A stretch of 64,000 nt of DNA from Dyadobacter fermentans DSM 18053 (GTDB lineage Bacteria > Bacteroidota > Bacteroidia > Cytophagales > Spirosomataceae). A model generated the notes under the pieces. It saw nothing but the letters and a program-made list of their open reading frames with translations, did no database searches and was not told the origin of the DNA. The stretch spans positions 6,302,501-6,366,500 of the forward strand of contig NC_013037.1 in the NCBI RefSeq assembly GCF_000023125.1, given 5' to 3'. A program made the position numbers and the translations under genes. Shown here in pieces: positions 25,612 to 34,071 of the stretch. Each line of letters starts with the position of its first letter. The stretch's first letter is position 1.

Positions 25612-26948
25612 AAACTGCTCTTTTTATCATGCTTCCGGTTCCGAGCCACTATAACGCCTGTTTTGGCCTTGCAAATCAACTGCGGATGCAAGGATACCGC
25701 GTAGTGTTTTCGGGCACTCGGGACTTACAAAAGCATGTCGAAGCACAGGATTTCGAATTTACTATACTACACTGCTTGGAAGAGTATCTGGTAAACAATT
25801 GGCGGGCGGCTTTGGGTTTCTTTTTGAAAAATATTGTTAACAAAAGATTCACGCTTCTTCGCTACCGGGAGTTTCTCGAATCCCTGCAAGCAGTTCGTGA
25901 AATTTGTCTCGCTGTTGATCCTGATGAGATTTTTATTGACCAACATTTAAACCATTATTATTTCTTACTTCATCAGCAATACAAAAACATAACGTTAGTC
26001 AACAGTAAGCTGCCAACGCGCCGGCAAAAGGGCATACCTCCTTTAACTTGTGACACGCCGTTTAGGGACAGTTTTGTTTATCGCTTGTTGGCGAATGTTC
26101 TTTGGAGAGCTTACCTGGCTAAACGTGGGGCATTGTCCATATTAAAGAAAGCAGTGTTTTTAGGTGCCGATGATCAGTACTTTTTAAAAAGATTTTCATC
26201 GAGGCAAGGTGTGGACATTGATTTGTTTCGCCGGAGGGACAATGCCCTTTACGAAAGTATAAGGAATGTGCCGATCATTCATCTTCGGCCTCGGTTCCTG
26301 GAATATGATTGGTATGTGCCGGACGAATATGAGCGGTTTGTCTATTATGCTTTTGAAAAAAAATCCAACGATTCACAGGATTCTTCTGCCATCTGGACGA
26401 GCATTTATGCGTTACGTAACGATGCAAACACGAAAAAGAAGAATTTGATTTACGCTTCATTGGGAACGCTGGGTGCATTGCACAAAGCAGTCGCAACCGG
26501 TTTTTTCCGTAGATTAATTACTGCTGTTGAGCACATACCAGATACTTACCTGATTATCTCCGCTGGTGAGATGTACACGGATATCGCAAACCGACAAAAT
26601 GAAAAAGTGTTGATCACGCGGTTTATGCCTCAAACCGAATTGCTACCATATTGCGATTTGATGGTCACGCATGCCGGGATGAACTCGATATGTGAGTGTT
26701 TAACGGCAGGTGTCCCAATGCTCGCGTATCCACTGAACTATCAAAGCGATCAACCGGGAAATGCTGCGCGATTGGTGGCGAAAGGGTTGGGCATAAAGGG
26801 GAATTTGCGGAGAGATTCGGCACGAAATATCAGAATGAAGATAATGGAATTGTTGAATAATTTGACCTATCGAGACAATGTCGGTCAGGTTAACATGAAC
26901 CCAATCAATGATTGGAATTTAGAGACGGATTTGGCCAAATCACCATAG
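25608..26948 (+). CDS. GT-B fold glycosyltransferase (UGT/MGT type, GT1-like)
   Basis: 446 aa. The C-terminal nucleotide-sugar signature is clear: THAGMNSICECLTAGVP (His355, Gly357) and YPLNYQSDQPGNAARL (Asp381-Gln382), with SLGT at 285-288. The N-terminal acceptor domain starts ALFIMLPVPSHYNACFGLANQL, with a His at 14 near the expected catalytic base position. GT1/MGT enzymes glycosylate small molecules, macrolides and lipids. In this operon, directly before the precursor peptide, it may add or extend a sugar on the peptide or on a lipid carrier; the substrate is inference. Coupled to the upstream gene by ATGA overlap. Confidence 0.85.
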   Translation: MKTALFIMLPVPSHYNACFGLANQLRMQGYRVVFSGTRDLQKHVEAQDFEFTILHCLEEYLVNNWRAALGFFLKNIVNKRFTLLRYREFLESLQAVREICLAVDPDEIFIDQHLNHYYFLLHQQYKNITLVNSKLPTRRQKGIPPLTCDTPFRDSFVYRLLANVLWRAYLAKRGALSILKKAVFLGADDQYFLKRFSSRQGVDIDLFRRRDNALYESIRNVPIIHLRPRFLEYDWYVPDEYERFVYYAFEKKSNDSQDSSAIWTSIYALRNDANTKKKNLIYASLGTLGALHKAVATGFFRRLITAVEHIPDTYLIISAGEMYTDIANRQNEKVLITRFMPQTELLPYCDLMVTHAGMNSICECLTAGVPMLAYPLNYQSDQPGNAARLVAKGLGIKGNLRRDSARNIRMKIMELLNNLTYRDNVGQVNMNPINDWNLETDLAKSP

Positions 26949-26978
26949 ATCAATTACTTACTTAAACAATTTCCAATC

Positions 26979-27164
26979 ATGAAAAAGTTGCTAATGGATT
27001 TTGCTGCAAACTTGCTGTCAAAGCAGCAGATGAAAGAAATTAAGGGTGGCGGTAGTTATCGGTGCGTATGTGCGGATTCCAGTCAGAACTCGCACTGCAT
27101 CGAGGCTGTGGATAAATATAGCATTTATTGTCCTTGTTGGGGCGGTTCCGTAGAAAACTGTTAA
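26979..27164 (+). CDS. Double-glycine leader precursor peptide, six-cysteine core
   Basis: 61 aa. The leader has the Bacteroidota type LSKQQMKEIKGG (residues 13-24), so cleavage is expected after Gly24 by the C39 peptidase encoded downstream. The 37-residue core has Cys at 29, 31, 40, 51, 53 and 61: a CVC pair, a lone Cys, a CPC pair and a C-terminal Cys, together with five Ser and four Tyr/Trp. Thr is absent. Six Cys and an operon-encoded VKOR-Trx argue for disulfides. Two glycosyltransferases argue for an O- (Ser) or S- (Cys) glycan. No lanthionine synthetase or radical SAM gene is in the operon. Probably a secreted bacteriocin-like or signalling peptide. Confidence 0.88.
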   Translation: MKKLLMDFAANLLSKQQMKEIKGGGSYRCVCADSSQNSHCIEAVDKYSIYCPCWGGSVENC

Positions 27165-27170
27165 GAGCTT

Positions 27171-27191
27171 GGGGGCACTTTGGATGCCCCC
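27171..27191 (+). terminator. Stem-loop after the precursor gene
   Basis: GGGGGCA-CTTTGGA-TGCCCCC, 7-base perfect arms, starting 6 bases after the precursor stop and followed by ATCTTT. Likely a partial terminator or 3' stabiliser that makes precursor mRNA more abundant than the downstream exporter mRNA. Confidence 0.65.
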
Positions 27192-27256
27192 ATCTTTAAC
27201 CATTATCGCATTGATCAAATTTGCAATATTAACTGCATTCATCCGCTGCTTCATTT

Positions 27257-28081
27257 ATGTTGGACAGGTTGTTTGGTAGAAGGAAAATACATGCGGGCGA
27301 TGAAAATGGACTCGTAACGGTTATTCTAACGGTTTGGAAAAGAAATCACTTGGAAGAACAGATTGCGGCGCTTTTGAGCCAGACCGAGCAGCCGTACCAA
27401 ATATGGATATACCAATGCGGGGCCCATGTTAACATTGAAAAGGTCCTGAGAAAGTACAGTAATATCCAGTTTGTTAGTTCATCGGTTAACCTAAAATACT
27501 TCGGTAGATTTTCTCTCGCATTGCATGTGAAATCTGAATACGTTTGGATACTGGATGATGACGTTATCCCGTCACCGAACTGGCTTGAAGAAGCCCGAAG
27601 AATGTCAGAAGCTAGAAATGCAATTATAGCCAGTGCCGGGAGAATCATCAGTTATCAAGCGAGGTCGAATGGACCGGAAATAACTGATCTGAGACGTTTC
27701 CTGGTAGGGGATGGCGATGAGGAAAAATTTTGTAATTACAACAGAACTGACACAGAAACAGATTTTGGTTGCAATAGTTGGCTGTTCAAAAGAGATTGGG
27801 TGTCTTTATTTTGGCGAATTAAACCTTACACGCTCGAAAATGCGGAAGATATTCACTTATCTGCTGCTTGCAAGATATTCGAAAATATACCCACCATTGT
27901 ACCTGCCCAGAGCGAGTTGTTATTATGTGGCAATTTAAAGAAGTATTATGGCCATGACGAGGTTGCGTCCTGGAAAAGATTTGACTTTCAGAAAGAGAGA
28001 ATCGAGGTGATCAATTACCTGATACGCGAACATGGATGGCAGATATTGCAAAGAACATATCGAGAGCATCCGACGCTTTGA
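27257..28081 (+). CDS. GT-A fold glycosyltransferase (GT2-like)
   Basis: 274 aa. The N-terminal nucleotide-binding strand VTVILTVWKRN, the metal-binding DDD at residues 100-102 (WILDDDVIPSPNW) and a later acidic pair NAEDIHLSA (Glu197-Asp198) outline a GT-A glycosyltransferase. In glycocin loci the S- or O-glycosyltransferase that modifies the peptide core is a GT2-type enzyme located near the precursor and a C39 exporter; this gene holds the equivalent place between the two. No membrane segment, so it would act in the cytoplasm before export. Donor sugar and acceptor residue are unknown. The next gene starts 23 bases after the stop. Confidence 0.82.
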   Translation: MLDRLFGRRKIHAGDENGLVTVILTVWKRNHLEEQIAALLSQTEQPYQIWIYQCGAHVNIEKVLRKYSNIQFVSSSVNLKYFGRFSLALHVKSEYVWILDDDVIPSPNWLEEARRMSEARNAIIASAGRIISYQARSNGPEITDLRRFLVGDGDEEKFCNYNRTDTETDFGCNSWLFKRDWVSLFWRIKPYTLENAEDIHLSAACKIFENIPTIVPAQSELLLCGNLKKYYGHDEVASWKRFDFQKERIEVINYLIREHGWQILQRTYREHPTL

Positions 28082-28104
28082 AATCTCTTCACTAGCATCA
28101 TACT

Positions 28105-30513
28105 ATGGCCTTTCCTATTTACAAGCAGCTGGATCAAATGGACTGCGGCCCCACTTGTCTTCGCATGATTGCGAAGCATTTCGGGAAGCATTATACAGCA
28201 CAAACCCTTCGGGAAAAATCGCAAATCAGCCGCGACGGAGTATCCATGTTGGGCATTGCGGAAGCAGCGGAAACAATTGGTTTCACGTCGATTGGTGTGA
28301 AGGTAACGGTAGAAAAACTGATAGATGAGGTTCCACTTCCCTGCGTATTACATTGGGGGCAAAATCATTTTGTGGTTTTGTATGAGGTGAGTGGTCGCTC
28401 ATCCGTGATTGACAGACACCTATTAGGAAAGGCCTGGGGAGGGAGGGCATCAGGTAATTCCCTGGATAGTAGAATAATTACGCCTTCTGTTCATGAGAAA
28501 AATGTACACGACAGAGAAAATGGGTATGGCAATAAGAAAGCGATTTTTCACATCGCCGATCCTGCCAGCGGCCTGGTTTCGTATACAGCTGCTGAATTCA
28601 ATAAACAGTGGCTTTCGGGTGGTGTTGAAGATAGCAGGGAGGGTTTAGCGCTGCTGCTGGAACCTACCACGCGCTTTTACGAGGAAGAGGGGGAGAAAGT
28701 GAAAGGATTGCATTTTTTTCAACTGCTGGGTTATCTCTGGCGGTATAAAAAACTGGTTGTTCAGTTAGGGCTCGGCATGTTGGTAGGCAGTGGACTGTCA
28801 TTGCTTATGCCTTTCTTCACGCAATCAGTGGTCGATATAGGAATTAATAACCAGAACTTATCTTTTATATATCTGATTTTAATTGCTCAAATTGTTCTTT
28901 TACTGAGCACAGGAGCAGTTGATTTTCTTCGCAGCTGGATATTGCTTCATATAAGCACAAGGCTCAACCTGACGGTTTTGTCGGAGTTTCTTTCCAAACT
29001 AATGCGCCTTCCTCTTTCCTTTTTTGATGTCAAGCAATTCGGTGACATTATGCAGCGGATGGGCGACCATAGTCGCATTGAGGCTTTTCTCACGGGGCAA
29101 ACGCTGAGTCTTTTGTTCTCGATTTTCAATTTAATTGTTTTTGGTTTTGTACTTGCTTACTACCATATATCGATATTTTTTGTAGCTGCTGGTGCGTCCA
29201 TTTTGTACGCGGTTTGGGTGTTGTTATTCCTGAACCGGCGCCGGGTTTTGGATACGAAACGTTTTGATGTTTCGTCTTCCAACCAAAGCAAAATTGTTCA
29301 GCTTATCCAGGGTATGCAGGATATTAAGCTGGCAGGAGCCGAAACCGCCAAGCGCTGGGAATGGGAGCGGGTACAAGCGCAGCTTTTTAAATGGTCGATA
29401 AAGAGTTTATCGCTATCGCAGTATCAACAGGCAGGGGCACTTTTGATCAATCAGGGGAAAAACATTTTTATCACCTTTTTGGCAGCAAAGGCTGTGATTG
29501 ACGGGCAGTTAACCTTGGGCGGAATGGTGTCTGTCCAATATATTCTAGGGCAGTTCAATGCACCCATTGAGCAAATGATCAGCTTTCTGCGCTCGTGGCA
29601 GGATGCGCAAATGAGTTTGGAAAGGTTGAATGAGGTCCATGAACTCGCCGACGAAGAGCCCGCCGGGGAACCGAAAAGAAGGACCTGGGACCAAGAACAA
29701 GATATTAACTTAAATAACATCACTTACACTTACCCGGGTGCAGGAAATGAGCCTGTTTTGAGGAACATCAATTTCACTATTCCATATGGTAAAACGACCG
29801 CTGTTGTAGGGACAAGTGGAAGTGGCAAAACGACGCTATTGAAATTATTGTTACGATTTTACGAGCCTCAAAGTGGATCTATTTCATTAAGTAAATGCGC
29901 AATACAAGAGTCAGATTCAACAGGAAAAAAAGTTGGAGATGCAAGTCATCAAAACATAATTGGAAATGCGCTTGATTTGAAATACATTTCTCATAAGGCC
30001 TGGCGGCTTCAATGCGGCGTTGTAATGCAGGAGGGATTTATTTTTTCCGATTCCATTGCCAGAAATATTGCCGTGGGCGACGAGGTAATTGATCAGGAGC
30101 GGTTATATCAGGCTGCGCATATTGCTAATATTCATGAATTTATAGAGTCACTCCCCCTGGGCTATCATACCAGAATAGGAGCGGAAGGAAACGGGATAAG
30201 TCAGGGGCAAAAACAACGCATATTAATCGCCCGCTCCGTTTATAAAAATCCTCAATTGTTGCTTTTCGACGAAGCGACCAATGCACTTGATGCCAATAAT
30301 GAAGCCATCATTATGCGAAACCTGGACGAATTTTTTAAGGGCCGTACCGTGATAGTCGTAGCCCATCGCCTGAGTACAGTCAGGCATGCCGACCAGATCG
30401 TGGTTATGGACAAAGGAGAAATTGTAGAAATAGGAACGCATGATGAGTTGGTACTTGCTCATGGAAAATATTTTGAGCTGGTTAGTAATCAATTGGAATT
30501 AGCAGCTGGATAA
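28105..30513 (+). CDS. Peptidase-containing ABC exporter (C39 peptidase-ABC, PCAT)
   Basis: 802 aa. The C39 peptidase is complete: Gln8, Cys14 (QMDCGPTCL), His88 (WGQNHFVVLY) and Asp152 (HIADPASG). About 45 extra residues lie between the His and the Asp. Six-helix membrane domain about 215-500, then the nucleotide-binding domain: Walker A GTSGSGKTT, signature region GISQGQKQR, Walker B LLLFDEATNALD. A second insert of about 28 residues (SLSKCAIQESDSTGKK onward) follows Walker A. In the family the peptidase cuts the leader after GG and the transporter exports the core. Its substrate is very likely the six-Cys peptide. It is followed after 65 bases by the HlyD gene. Confidence 0.95.
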   Translation: MAFPIYKQLDQMDCGPTCLRMIAKHFGKHYTAQTLREKSQISRDGVSMLGIAEAAETIGFTSIGVKVTVEKLIDEVPLPCVLHWGQNHFVVLYEVSGRSSVIDRHLLGKAWGGRASGNSLDSRIITPSVHEKNVHDRENGYGNKKAIFHIADPASGLVSYTAAEFNKQWLSGGVEDSREGLALLLEPTTRFYEEEGEKVKGLHFFQLLGYLWRYKKLVVQLGLGMLVGSGLSLLMPFFTQSVVDIGINNQNLSFIYLILIAQIVLLLSTGAVDFLRSWILLHISTRLNLTVLSEFLSKLMRLPLSFFDVKQFGDIMQRMGDHSRIEAFLTGQTLSLLFSIFNLIVFGFVLAYYHISIFFVAAGASILYAVWVLLFLNRRRVLDTKRFDVSSSNQSKIVQLIQGMQDIKLAGAETAKRWEWERVQAQLFKWSIKSLSLSQYQQAGALLINQGKNIFITFLAAKAVIDGQLTLGGMVSVQYILGQFNAPIEQMISFLRSWQDAQMSLERLNEVHELADEEPAGEPKRRTWDQEQDINLNNITYTYPGAGNEPVLRNINFTIPYGKTTAVVGTSGSGKTTLLKLLLRFYEPQSGSISLSKCAIQESDSTGKKVGDASHQNIIGNALDLKYISHKAWRLQCGVVMQEGFIFSDSIARNIAVGDEVIDQERLYQAAHIANIHEFIESLPLGYHTRIGAEGNGISQGQKQRILIARSVYKNPQLLLFDEATNALDANNEAIIMRNLDEFFKGRTVIVVAHRLSTVRHADQIVVMDKGEIVEIGTHDELVLAHGKYFELVSNQLELAAG

Positions 30514-30578
30514 GTTGGCATAAAGCCCGACGAAACTTGTCGTCGTAATTGGCTTTTGACCGTTAACCCATAACCTGT

Positions 30579-31637
30579 ATGCCGCAAAATCAGGACTTTA
30601 CGCCACGTGCAACTCCCTTCAACGAATTTAATTCGGAGGAAGTACAGGAGATCATCAGCCGCCCGCCGAATTGGCTGATAAGCTGGGGCATTACATTGTT
30701 TTTTGGAGTAATGGTGTTGTTAGGATTAGGGACATGGCTGATCCGCTATCCGGATACTATTACCGCACCATTTACACTCATAGCAACCGAGGCTCCGCGG
30801 GCAATTGTGGCGCAAACCGAAGGTGAACTAACTAAGCTTTTTGTCAAGAATGGACAACAGGTTTTGAAGGGTCAAACGGTTGCTTATCTAGAAAGCGCGG
30901 GCGATCATGAGCAGATCATAAAGTTGGAAAAGGAAATGGAACAGATCAGTCATGCGATTTCAAATAATCGCTGGGATTCGGTCCGGCATTTTCCGATCGT
31001 TTCTTACAAGCAATTGGGTGAGTTACAAAATGACTTTCAATTTTTTAATCAAAAACTTACCGGATTGAAATCCTTTCTTGTAGGTGGAATTTATTATCAA
31101 AAGCAAAAAGGGGAAATACTTGGAGTTGAGAATGCTATTGAGGAACGCAAAATTGACTTTTTGCAATCATTGCATGCATTGTGCAATAGCATCGATCGTT
31201 GGCGGCAGAAATACATTCTTACGGCGCCAGTCGCTGGAAAAGTATCTTTCTCAATGCCATGCCACGAGGAACAATATCTAATCGCAGGCCAGGAGCTTAT
31301 GACGGTGGGGCCGACAATTAATTCATTCCAGGGGATTGTTAAAATCCCGCAACCAAACATCGGCAAATTGAAGGAAGGGCAGACAGTTTTGATTAAACTG
31401 GACGGATTTCCACACCGGGAATATGGCATGGTGGAAGGCAAATTGGCCCAACTTTCGAATTCACCCGGGAAAGATGATAGCTACTGGGGATATATCGAAT
31501 TGCCTGACAAACTGAAAACGCGCTACGGGCATACGCTATCCTACCGAAACGGCCTGAAAGGCCAGGCCGAAATCATTACGGCTGACAGGCGACTGGCGGA
31601 AAGGCTGCTATCCACGATTCGGGTCGGAGGGAAGTGA
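30579..31637 (+). CDS. HlyD-family membrane fusion protein
   Basis: 352 aa. A cytoplasmic N-terminus is followed by one transmembrane helix (about 33-57), a biotinyl-lipoyl-like half motif (IVAQTEGELTKLFVKNGQQVLKGQTVAYLES), a short helical hairpin and the second half motif (YILTAPVAGKVSF), then a barrel domain (VLIKLDGFPHREYGMVEGKL). It links the ABC exporter to an outer-membrane TolC-type channel, not encoded here. The helical hairpin is short, making the protein about 80 residues shorter than typical HlyD. Last gene of the peptide operon; it ends 7 bases before the convergent SMP-30 stop, leaving no room for a terminator. Confidence 0.9.
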   Translation: MPQNQDFTPRATPFNEFNSEEVQEIISRPPNWLISWGITLFFGVMVLLGLGTWLIRYPDTITAPFTLIATEAPRAIVAQTEGELTKLFVKNGQQVLKGQTVAYLESAGDHEQIIKLEKEMEQISHAISNNRWDSVRHFPIVSYKQLGELQNDFQFFNQKLTGLKSFLVGGIYYQKQKGEILGVENAIEERKIDFLQSLHALCNSIDRWRQKYILTAPVAGKVSFSMPCHEEQYLIAGQELMTVGPTINSFQGIVKIPQPNIGKLKEGQTVLIKLDGFPHREYGMVEGKLAQLSNSPGKDDSYWGYIELPDKLKTRYGHTLSYRNGLKGQAEIITADRRLAERLLSTIRVGGK

Positions 31638-31644
31638 CTTGGCG

Positions 31645-32490
31645 TTATCCACGCCCCCGCACCACAAAAAGCGACCCCGCCAGCGGCTGCGCCAGCAGCT
31701 CAACATCCGTAAGTCCCGTGCGGGCGGTGGTGATGTAGAGGTCGCGCAGGGTGGGGCCGCCGAATGTGCAGGAAGTGACGAGTGTGACTGGTAAATGTAT
31801 TTCGTCGAGGCAGAGGCCTGTGGCGGGGTTGAATCGCTTCACTTTTCCGCCGCCCCAGATTGCTACCCAGAGCATTCCTTCGCTGTCGATCGTCATCCCG
31901 TCGGGGTAGCCTTCTTCCGGTGCGATGCGGATGATGGTCCGTTTGTTGGAGATTGTTGCGTCGGCGGGGTGGAAATCGTAGGCGACAACTTCTTGTGTGC
32001 CGGTGTCGATGTAGTAGAATGTCCTCTGGTCGTGGCTCCATGCCAGGCCGTTGGAGCAGCTGACGCCGTCGATTTTCGTTTGTACCGAATGGTCGTTGTC
32101 CAGCATATATAGCTTCCCGGCATTGGCTTTGCCGGTTACCGACATTGTGCCGGCCCAGAACCGTCCGGCGGGATCGCATTTGCCGTCGTTGAAACGGTTT
32201 TCTGGTAGATTGGCTTCGGGGTCGGTGATTTGTTCGAGAAGCTCGTTTTCGAGGTCGATATGGTAAAAGCCGTGGTGCAGCGCGCCTATCAGGCTACCGG
32301 TTTTGGTCAAGGCAATGGCCCCGACCATTTGTCCGGCTTTAAAAATGTGGTGTTTTTCAGTGAGCGTAAAATATTGGTGGATCTCGCCCCGCAATATATC
32401 AACCCACAATATACGCTGCCGATCCGCGTCCCACACCGGGCCTTCGCCCAGCAGGCATCGGTGTTCCAATACGGTTGCGATCGTACTCAT
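31645..32490 (-). CDS. SMP-30/gluconolactonase family lactonase
   Basis: 281 aa six-bladed beta-propeller of the SMP-30 family: LLGEGPVWDADRQRILWVDI (metal ligand Glu15), RFNDGKCDPAGRFWAGTMS (Asn and Asp ligands), GLAWSHDQRTFYYIDT, and GYPDGMTIDSEGMLWVAIW. These enzymes hydrolyse sugar lactones to aldonic acids. Last gene of the carbohydrate operon, 9 bases after the symporter gene. With the SDR and the enolase-superfamily dehydratase it would give a non-phosphorylating route: sugar to lactone to aldonate to 2-keto-3-deoxy acid. Confidence 0.92.
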   Translation of the reverse strand: MSTIATVLEHRCLLGEGPVWDADRQRILWVDILRGEIHQYFTLTEKHHIFKAGQMVGAIALTKTGSLIGALHHGFYHIDLENELLEQITDPEANLPENRFNDGKCDPAGRFWAGTMSVTGKANAGKLYMLDNDHSVQTKIDGVSCSNGLAWSHDQRTFYYIDTGTQEVVAYDFHPADATISNKRTIIRIAPEEGYPDGMTIDSEGMLWVAIWGGGKVKRFNPATGLCLDEIHLPVTLVTSCTFGGPTLRDLYITTARTGLTDVELLAQPLAGSLFVVRGRG

Positions 32491-32499
32491 TTCGGTCGG

Positions 32500-34071
32500 T
32501 TAGGCGTATTTGACATAAAAAAATAGGACGATCGCCGTGATGAGCGCCCACCAGTAGAATGGGTTCCGGATGCCGCGCTGCTGCTCGCGCTCGGCTGCGG
32601 GTAATGTGAGGCTGGCACGGTTCCAGATCAGCCCTTCCAGCTCGGCCTCGGGCTTGGGCGCGGTAACGAGGCTCACGAGCACGCACGCCGCCATGCAGGT
32701 CCAGAAAACAATGCCTGTGCGGTTCAGGAAAGGCATTTCAGGGAAAATGAATTCAATCAAAAGAGAAAGGGGGATCGTCATGATGCCGGCAGTGAGTGCG
32801 CCGGCGTGCGTGGTTCTTTTCCATAAAATACCCAGCAGGAACATCGCTGCAATGCCCGGCGTGAATAGTCCGTAAGCGTTGATGAGGTAGAGAAATACGG
32901 GCTTGTCGGAATGTGCCAGGAACAATCCCGTACACAAAATGCCGATCACGATAATGGTCGCGCCAGACACTCTTCCGAAGCGCACAGCGTCTTTTTCCGA
33001 TGTTTTTTTGCTGAAATAGGGCAGGTAAATGTCCATGGTCAGGATGGTCGTGCAGGAATTGATCGCCCCCGAAAGGTGCGACATAACCGCCGCAATCAGT
33101 CCCGCCATCACGAGCCCTACCAGCCCGGACGGCAGCAGGTTTTGCACCAATGTCGGAAATAGCAGGTCGGGTTTTTCCAAATTGGGGAACAATTTCGGGG
33201 CTACCAGCGCGGGTACCGTGATGATCAGCGGAATGAGGAATTTGAGGTAATCGGCAAAGATCACACCCATGCGCGCGTGCCATTCGTTTTTCGACGCGAG
33301 CACTCTTTGCACGATAAACTGGTTGGTGGCACAGTAAAACACGCTGATGCAAAGCGAACCGCCCAGGTACATCGTCCACGGGAAATCCGGGTCGTTTGCC
33401 GGGAGGATCAGCTCCCAGTTTTCGGAGGTGGCCATCACGGCCGATACACCGCCCGCGGCGTCCACCGTGGCCACGGTGAGGATAATCCCGCCGAGCACCA
33501 GCACGCCCAGTTGCAGCATTTCTGTCCAGATCACCGCGCGTAACCCGCCGATAATGGTGTACAGGCCCGTCAGTACCGCCAGCACCACCACGCTCGTCAG
33601 CACAGGAATGTCCAGCAGCGAATGCAGCGAAAGTGCTCCCAGATACAGCACCGCGCTGATTTCCACCAAAACATAAGTAAGCAGAATCAGCACCGCGTAC
33701 GTCGTGCGCGCCGCTCCGCCGAACCTTTTATGCAAAAATTCAGGAACGGTGTAAAATCCGTTTCGGATGTAAAAAGGCAGGAAAATCCATAGCAATGCAT
33801 TGAACCCCATGAAAATCGCGCCCCATTCCATTGCCACAGCAATGAAGCCGCGACTATAAGCCATGCCCATTGCACCTACCAAATGATGGCTGCTGATGTT
33901 GGAAGCGATAATGCTGCCGCCGATCATCCACCAGGGCAGCTTGTCGCCAGCCAGGAAGTAGTCGCGTTTGGTTTGTTCGCCTTTTCGGGAGGCGTACATG
34001 CCCAGGCCGATCACGCCCAAAATGTAAATGCCAAATATCGTTGCGTCGAGCGCGGTGAGGTTGATATCCAT
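32500..34071 (-). CDS. Sodium/solute symporter (SSS family)
   Basis: 523 aa, about 13-14 transmembrane helices. Family features include YFLAGDKLPWWMIGGSIIASNIS near the N-terminus, the GLRAVIWTEMLQ segment and AVMSHLSGAINSCTTI. SSS proteins import sugars, sugar acids and related solutes with sodium. It should carry the monomer that reaches the periplasm through SusC/SusD across the inner membrane. The start codon overlaps the stop of the upstream gene (TAATG), so expression is coupled. Confidence 0.93.
   Translation of the reverse strand: MDINLTALDATIFGIYILGVIGLGMYASRKGEQTKRDYFLAGDKLPWWMIGGSIIASNISSHHLVGAMGMAYSRGFIAVAMEWGAIFMGFNALLWIFLPFYIRNGFYTVPEFLHKRFGGAARTTYAVLILLTYVLVEISAVLYLGALSLHSLLDIPVLTSVVVLAVLTGLYTIIGGLRAVIWTEMLQLGVLVLGGIILTVATVDAAGGVSAVMATSENWELILPANDPDFPWTMYLGGSLCISVFYCATNQFIVQRVLASKNEWHARMGVIFADYLKFLIPLIITVPALVAPKLFPNLEKPDLLFPTLVQNLLPSGLVGLVMAGLIAAVMSHLSGAINSCTTILTMDIYLPYFSKKTSEKDAVRFGRVSGATIIVIGILCTGLFLAHSDKPVFLYLINAYGLFTPGIAAMFLLGILWKRTTHAGALTAGIMTIPLSLLIEFIFPEMPFLNRTGIVFWTCMAACVLVSLVTAPKPEAELEGLIWNRASLTLPAAEREQQRGIRNPFYWWALITAIVLFFYVKYA

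Noticed and set aside
30528..30545. Hairpin CGACGA-AACTTG-TCGTCG between the PCAT and HlyD genes as a terminator
   Set aside because: Short stem, no T-run, and it would cut the exporter operon; probably incidental.
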